Source of the DNA: Halobacteriales archaeon YIM A00013
GTDB lineage: Archaea > Halobacteriota > Halobacteria > Halobacteriales > Haloarculaceae
Direction of reading: 5' to 3'
Assembly: GCA_025041195.1 (NCBI GenBank)
Contig: JAKCFM010000002.1
Span: forward strand, 186,001-250,000
DNA: 64,000 nucleotides
The notes below the pieces were generated by a model. It had not been told where the DNA came from, ran no database searches, and saw only the letters and a program-made list of their open reading frames with translations. Shown here one piece after another: positions 59,621 through 64,000 of the stretch; the first letter of the stretch is position 1, and every line of letters starts with the position of its first letter. The position numbers and the translations under genes were made by a program.

Positions 59621-60221
59621 CTACTCGCTGAGGAGTGACGTCACAGCTATCGTCTCGGCCGTTCGTTCCCCGGCGACAGTGAATGAATGAATCCACGGCT
59701 CAGCACCCGCTTCGAGGTGAAGTGTGGGTATCGTTCCGAACACCGCCTGCAGTTGATCTCGAACGGCCTCTGGATTCTGAACGCGGAGAATGACATCTTC
59801 AAGTCGTGCAGTGCTCGATTGTCCGAGTTCGACAGCACGCCCTCCCGATTTGGGATGGAGCTCAACCCGGAATCCCCAGGGCGTCATCACGAAGGTGCGC
59901 CGTTCGTTCGAGCGGACAGACCACCCCCCGAGACCGGGCACGAGTGATGACGTCGTCGATATCCGCAACGAACAATCCAATATGGTCAAACTGTGGCTGT
60001 TGGCCCGGCGCGAGCGAGATGTTCACCGCACCGATTCGGTGGACCTGTAGCTTCAATCGGAATTCGTCAGGTGATTGCGTTTCAGGAGCAACAGAAACAC
60101 CCGCTCCACGAACGGTTCCGAATCGCTGTTGCAATGGAACACCGTATTCATTGAGTCGTGCGGTCGCTGTCTCAAGGACGGGACTGTTGAAATGGAGATG
60201 AAAGAGGGTCTGTTGGACCAT
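59621..60221 (-). pseudogene. VOC/glyoxalase-family protein with a frameshift in a C6/G6 run
   Basis: Read from the ATG at 60221, the first part (MVQQTLFHLHFNSPVLETAT... DHIGLFVADIDDVITRARSRG) shifts frame at the homopolymer 59924-59929 (C6 on the plus strand). Removing one base restores SRGWSVRSNERRTFVMTPWG followed by FRVELHPKSGG and an end ETIAVTSLLSE, a continuous protein of 199 residues. The motif FVMTPWGFRVELHP is typical of vicinal-oxygen-chelate (VOC) enzymes. As written, the first half stops at 59862. It is either a recent null mutation, a homopolymer sequencing error or, less likely, phase variation. Confidence 0.75.
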
Positions 60222-60365
60222 ACAAATCAAGTACTACGGCCAGAAATAAATACACTTGCTGAAATTATTTTGACTGTCGAGGTGTGGGCAGTTCCAACCG
60301 CAGTGGATGGAGCCGGTGATCGCCGGCAGTTGACTCACTACGCTCGAACCCGGAGTGTGACCCAT

Positions 60366-61280
60366 ATGACCGACCGACCGCCGGTGAGTGTGCTCCTGCC
60401 GACGAGAGAATGGACGGATTCGTGTGCGGAGTTGGCTGCCCAGCTCGACGATCGCGACGAACTGTTGCTCATCCACGACACGCCTGCAGATCCGATTACC
60501 GACACCGAAATAGGGACGCCAGGCGTCAGACGGCTTGAAGCCGGTGAGCCAAATGGCTGTTCCGGGAAGGCAAACGCCATTCGCGTCGGGATCGAAACGT
60601 CACGCCACGATCGCCTCGTCTGGACCGATGATGATTTCCACCACCCGCCTGACTGGCTGGAAACCATGGCAACCGACTACGACGCGCACGGACCGGTCTC
60701 TGAGGTGCCGTACTTTCTGGGACAGGATCCGCTGTCAACGGTACTGGAGCCGTTGTACGCGTCAGCAGCCTCACTCCCATTGCATCTTGGCAACCAGATC
60801 TGGGGTGGGTCGGTAGTGTTCGAGCGCGACGACATCGAGATGGCTGCGTTTCTCGACGAACTCACCACCACGGTCAGCGACGACGGACTGCTCATGGAGT
60901 ATCTGTCGGTGACGTCAATGGATCGAACGCGGATCGTTCCAATCGGTGGGTCCATCCGAGACGCTCTTAATCGGCCGATTCGGTGGGCACAGATTCTCCG
61001 ATGGCATTTTCCGGGTGCGATCCTCGCCACTGCGGTGCTCGCCGTGCTCGTACTCGTTGCGGGAGTGCTGTTTCCGCTCCCCGTCGCTCTGTTTCTGACG
61101 GGTTCTCATCTGCTTGTCAATGAGTATCTCGGTGTTCGGCGGTGGACAGCGATCCTCGCGTATCCGTCACTGTTCGTGTTCGTTCCCATCTTGCTCTACG
61201 GACTCACGCAACGGACGTTCGTCTGGGGTGGGCGACGATACAGCTGGCGCGGGAAATACGACGTGAGCGTTATCGAGTAG
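60366..61280 (+). CDS. Membrane glycosyltransferase, GT2/GT21-like
   Basis: 304 residues from the ATG at 60366 (MTDRPPVSVLLPTREWTDSC). GT-A fold with the metal motif DDD at 88-90 (WTDDDFHHP), a further acidic pair SDDG (171-174), and R-x-x-R-W (RPIRW, 203-207) as in ceramide glucosyltransferases. Two to three transmembrane helices (about 217-285) anchor it at the C-terminus. It probably transfers a sugar from a nucleotide donor to a membrane lipid on the cytoplasmic face. No gene cluster context clarifies the acceptor. Confidence 0.83.
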   Translation: MTDRPPVSVLLPTREWTDSCAELAAQLDDRDELLLIHDTPADPITDTEIGTPGVRRLEAGEPNGCSGKANAIRVGIETSRHDRLVWTDDDFHHPPDWLETMATDYDAHGPVSEVPYFLGQDPLSTVLEPLYASAASLPLHLGNQIWGGSVVFERDDIEMAAFLDELTTTVSDDGLLMEYLSVTSMDRTRIVPIGGSIRDALNRPIRWAQILRWHFPGAILATAVLAVLVLVAGVLFPLPVALFLTGSHLLVNEYLGVRRWTAILAYPSLFVFVPILLYGLTQRTFVWGGRRYSWRGKYDVSVIE

Positions 61281-61300
61281 CGCCCTCAGTTCAGCGTCAT

Positions 61301-62359
61301 CTATGCACTGTCACGCCACGCGAACCCGCGGGGATTCGACGGTGGATCGAGCGGACTTGAGGGAAGCTCACCGCTGGGTTCGGGACGGTTGTATCCTTTT
61401 GGAGCCACGTCGTTGGGTGACTCCGGATAGAACAGCGAAGCAATGGCGTGAAGCTGTTCGCGGCCAACGTCGAGTTCGAACTGTCCACCGCCGTACAGCT
61501 GTATCGAGCGTTCCTCACAGTAGGCCAGCGTCTCAAGCAGCGATCGCACTGAGCCGAATCTGGAGGGTTTGATGTTCAGCACGTCCGGCTCCCACGGCAG
61601 GGCTTCGATCGTGTCGATACCCCGTATCGGATAGTCCCAGCTCACCCGCGATTCGTGGCCGTCGAACAGCGATCGCGTCGATTCGGTCAACGCCGGGTCC
61701 TCAATGATCGCCGACGGAAAACCGTCGATGACGCGTTCGTACAGCTCGGGATCGGCCGGTTGGTCCACCTCGGTGCCGTGGTACTGTCCCTTGAGATCGA
61801 CCGTTCGAACCGCGCCGGTTGCATGCAGTCGTTCAACAAGCGCGTCGGTCCACGCAGAGGTTGGATCGAGTTTAAATTTGAGTGTGGGATCCCGATCCAG
61901 CCACTCGGTAACCCGATCTCCAGTTGGCGGGTCCTGAAGCCGTGTGCTCACCACAAAGCGGACCGGTTCGTACGACCGACCAAGCTGGGTCCCAAGATCC
62001 GTCTCGGCCTGTTTCAGCGCGAGATCGAGCGCTGCACTCTCAAACCCCCACTGGCGATAGTTTCGGAAGACCGACTGCGATGGCGTCGATTCCTCGAACA
62101 GATCGATCGACGAAACGTGCTCAGAGAACGTTTCGATCGTCCACGTTCCAATAAGCGAGTCCGGTGGGCCAGCGGCGAGAAACGCCACGTGATCGTCCGT
62201 TTCGTAGGTTACATCCTCACCCGAACCGATCTCGCCGTCGCCGAACAACGAAATGACGGTCGTTGTTCGAGGAAAGCCACTCGAAGTGGCTCGTTTGCGT
62301 TGGGTTAGCTCAGCCTCCTCGATCCGGAGTTCGAGATCGGCTACCTGTTCGAAGGACAT
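61301..62359 (-). CDS. Enolase-superfamily protein (muconate cycloisomerase/OSBS-like)
   Basis: 352 residues from the ATG at 62359 (MSFEQVADLELRIEEAELTQ); a start 69 bases upstream is less family-like. Barrel-end residues are K-x-K in TLKFKLDP, Asp in VDLKGQYHG, Glu in IIEDPAL, Asp in SWDYPIRG and Lys in LNIKPSRFGS. This is the muconate-lactonizing arrangement of metal ligands and catalytic lysines. Cycloisomerase, o-succinylbenzoate synthase or epimerase activity are all possible. No menaquinone genes are adjacent. It ends 20 bases from the convergent glycosyltransferase. Confidence 0.78.
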   Translation of the reverse strand: MSFEQVADLELRIEEAELTQRKRATSSGFPRTTTVISLFGDGEIGSGEDVTYETDDHVAFLAAGPPDSLIGTWTIETFSEHVSSIDLFEESTPSQSVFRNYRQWGFESAALDLALKQAETDLGTQLGRSYEPVRFVVSTRLQDPPTGDRVTEWLDRDPTLKFKLDPTSAWTDALVERLHATGAVRTVDLKGQYHGTEVDQPADPELYERVIDGFPSAIIEDPALTESTRSLFDGHESRVSWDYPIRGIDTIEALPWEPDVLNIKPSRFGSVRSLLETLAYCEERSIQLYGGGQFELDVGREQLHAIASLFYPESPNDVAPKGYNRPEPSGELPSSPLDPPSNPRGFAWRDSA

Positions 62360-62463
62360 TGCTGTCCACTTCGGTAGCCTGACTGATAAAGATGGGAGCG
62401 AAACGGGAGCTGCCACGTGTGCCGTCAAATGCTCCTCCCACAGCCATCGATAATTGCTATCAG

Positions 62464-63621
62464 TTACTGTGTGCGGTGTTTGGGACGCACCGGTGAGTGA
62501 ACTGTCTCGGCAACCACAAGTCCAATAAATAATACCGTCAGCACAGTGAGTGCCACGATAGAAAGAATGTAGAGCGTTACCGGAAGCAGCCCAATGGTAA
62601 GGGCTGTAACGACCAGTCGGCGTCGGTCGACGGTCCCGTGATCCCGATATCGGAACGCGTTGTGTCCGATGAGATAGAGTGCACCGCCACCGTAGAGGGC
62701 GACGGCGGCGACCGCCGGCAGCGGCGTGTCGATGTGGGCGAGGGTCTGCTCAATGCCGAGTGCAATGTAGATAATGCTGCCAACAATCAGCAGATGAATG
62801 TAGCTGTACGAATCGCGTGCGAGCGCCGACCGTTCAGGACCGCGAGCGCTGGCCAGTCGTTGTTCGGCAGCGAGCACGACGTAATCGAAGTAGAGCCACC
62901 ATAACGCAATGACGAGAATGATCCCGAGAACCGCTCCAACGACGATGGTGAGCGTGAGTGAAATGCCGCTGGCCCCAACCCCGATGGCGATGAGCGATTC
63001 GCCAAGCGCGATGATGACGACAAGTCGATGGCGCTCAACAAAGTGTGAAACCGAGACGTGAAATCCCTCGACGCCGCGGAACCACACGACGCCGTAATCG
63101 AGGGCGAGCGCAACGATCCAGAGGAGGCTTTCGAGCGTGCCGGTGACGAATCCAGCAAGCACGAGAACCAACGGACCACCAAGAAATCCGGGCGCCGACC
63201 GGAGCACCGCATCGTGCGTCTCGGGCGACGTCGCCGTTGCGTACAACGACACGTGCAACAGACGGACGACGAAATAGGCACTCCCGAACAAGACAGCGTC
63301 GTCACCGAACGCGTTGGGAACAGCGAGTGCAACGATGGCCATGGCTGTCATCGCAGTCAAGATGACCACACGAGCGCGTAGTTCCGCTTCAGCAGGAATC
63401 ACACCAGTGAGCCAGGAGTAGGTGACCCAGGCCCACCACAACGCTGCGAACAGTGCCCCGCCGCGGAGCATCCCCACCCACGTCAGATGAGTTATGAGAA
63501 ACCCCGTAACCTGCGTGAATGCGAACACAAATACGAGGTCGAAAAAAAGCTCAAGGGGTGTTACGTCCTGTTCCTGTTCGATTGTGGACCCACCATCGTC
63601 CGGAACGGTTGCGTCTGTCAC
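62464..63621 (-). CDS. LtrA-family (low temperature requirement) membrane protein
   Basis: 385 residues with about eleven transmembrane helices and the family signature TPLELFFDLVFVFAFTQVT at the start, followed by GGALFAALWWAWVTYSWLTG. The conserved ERHRLVVIIALGESLIAIG lies near the middle. Members were first linked to cold growth in Listeria. The biochemical role is unknown. It is monocistronic, 58 bases after the upstream esterase gene. Confidence 0.9.
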   Translation of the reverse strand: MTDATVPDDGGSTIEQEQDVTPLELFFDLVFVFAFTQVTGFLITHLTWVGMLRGGALFAALWWAWVTYSWLTGVIPAEAELRARVVILTAMTAMAIVALAVPNAFGDDAVLFGSAYFVVRLLHVSLYATATSPETHDAVLRSAPGFLGGPLVLVLAGFVTGTLESLLWIVALALDYGVVWFRGVEGFHVSVSHFVERHRLVVIIALGESLIAIGVGASGISLTLTIVVGAVLGIILVIALWWLYFDYVVLAAEQRLASARGPERSALARDSYSYIHLLIVGSIIYIALGIEQTLAHIDTPLPAVAAVALYGGGALYLIGHNAFRYRDHGTVDRRRLVVTALTIGLLPVTLYILSIVALTVLTVLFIGLVVAETVHSPVRPKHRTQ

Positions 63622-63679
63622 CTGTTACGTGAGTTGTGTGCGACCACAGTTGTTTGTTCCGGTATAAACGACTACGAAA

Positions 63680-64000
63680 TCAAGTTGAAGCGAGACTGTT
63701 GATCATTTCGGAGACGAACGCAAGTTCGTCCTGATTGATTCCGTGACCCATCCCCTGGTACAGTCGTTTGGTCACGTCAGCGTTGAGACGTTCGAAAACC
63801 GTCGCAGATTCGTCTACGCGTTGGCGAGGGATGTGCGGGTCGGCGTCGCTACAGCCCAGAAACACCGGTGTTCGTTCGAGTGAGCCCGAATACTCCTCAG
63901 GAGACACACGTTCACCAATGAGGCCACCACTCAAGACCGCCAGTCCGCCATACCGAGCTGGATTGCGAGCGACGTATTCGCTCGCCAGACACGCGCCCTG
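63680..64000 (-). CDS. Alpha/beta hydrolase (carboxylesterase/phospholipase type), 5' end cut by window
   Basis: 106 residues visible, entering the window at QGACLASEYVARNPARYGGL. This is the helix after the nucleophile elbow of the GFSQGA type, so the serine lies just outside. The acid is in FLGCSDADPHIP and the catalytic His in YQGMGHGINQDE. Family members hydrolyse short carboxylic esters or lysophospholipids. The frame is continuous to the edge, so the gene is partial rather than starting inside. Confidence 0.85.
   Translation of the reverse strand, partial: QGACLASEYVARNPARYGGLAVLSGGLIGERVSPEEYSGSLERTPVFLGCSDADPHIPRQRVDESATVFERLNADVTKRLYQGMGHGINQDELAFVSEMINSLAST

Noticed and set aside
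59924-59929. Programmed frameshift in the VOC gene
   Set aside because: Only a plain homopolymer is present, with no evident stimulatory structure. Mutation or sequencing error is simpler.
1-64000. CRISPR arrays, rRNA and tRNA genes
   Set aside because: No regularly spaced repeats, no cloverleaf-like or rRNA-like conserved sequence was recognised by eye. A covariance-model scan was not possible.

Overview
The window is haloarchaeal chromosomal or megaplasmid DNA. Signs of this are the acidic protein composition, HTH_10 (bacterio-opsin-activator-type) regulators, Tat signal peptides on secreted proteins and lipoproteins, IclR-type sugar regulation, TATA boxes about 26-29 nt upstream of start codons (leaderless transcripts), and almost no Shine-Dalgarno sequences. 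Base composition is moderate for a haloarchaeon, with AT-rich islands around 9.8-10.1 kb, 11.15-11.3 kb, 23.0-23.1 kb and 52.9-53.1 kb. No rRNA, tRNA, CRISPR array or intact insertion sequence was recognised.

Layout. 0-5.2 kb: the N-terminal part of a glutamate dehydrogenase gene with a tiny zinc-ribbon gene just upstream, a large REC-PAS-GAF-HTH_10 regulator, and a NucS-like nuclease. 5.3-11.1 kb: a 1494-residue protein that joins sulfotransferase-like, glycosyltransferase, CrtC/AttH-like and polyprenyl-synthase-like domains, followed by a Tat-exported alpha/beta hydrolase. Both sit among AT-rich spacers. 11.4-17 kb: an R2-like diiron protein, a small HTH_10 regulator, an acyl-CoA ligase, a zinc ribbon, and a winged-helix regulator paired with a membrane protein.

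17.4-54.2 kb is dominated by what looks like a rhamnogalacturonan-I/pectin utilisation locus. It carries L-rhamnose mutarotase, lactate-oxidation proteins (a LutB-LutA fusion and LutC), a GH42 beta-galactosidase, a Tat-exported PL11 rhamnogalacturonan lyase, a rhamnonate-dehydratase-like enolase, a zinc alcohol dehydrogenase, an IclR regulator, two luciferase-like monooxygenases and a DapA-type aldolase. It also has a complete Opp-type ABC importer with two paralogous Tat lipoprotein binding proteins, a Tat-exported beta-helix protein, a GH78 alpha-L-rhamnosidase, an SGNH esterase, a sugar isomerase-like protein, a Gfo/Idh/MocA oxidoreductase, a PL22 oligogalacturonate lyase and another esterase. 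The likely logic is extracellular cleavage, import of oligosaccharides, intracellular removal of rhamnose, galactose, acetyl and uronate units, then rhamnose breakdown to pyruvate and a lactate-level C3 product that the Lut proteins oxidise. Four intergenic regions of this locus share an exact 15-bp inverted repeat, TCCG-N7-CGGA (seven exact copies plus variants). It is a good candidate for the operator of the resident IclR protein.

54.3-59.5 kb: an APC permease, an amidase, an IucB/AlcB-like acetyltransferase and a glutamine-synthetase-like ligase, with a DtxR-type iron box (TTTAGGTGTACCTAAA) in the divergent promoter. 59.6-64 kb: a frameshifted VOC-family gene, a GT21-like membrane glycosyltransferase, an enolase-superfamily protein, an LtrA protein and the 3' part of an esterase gene.
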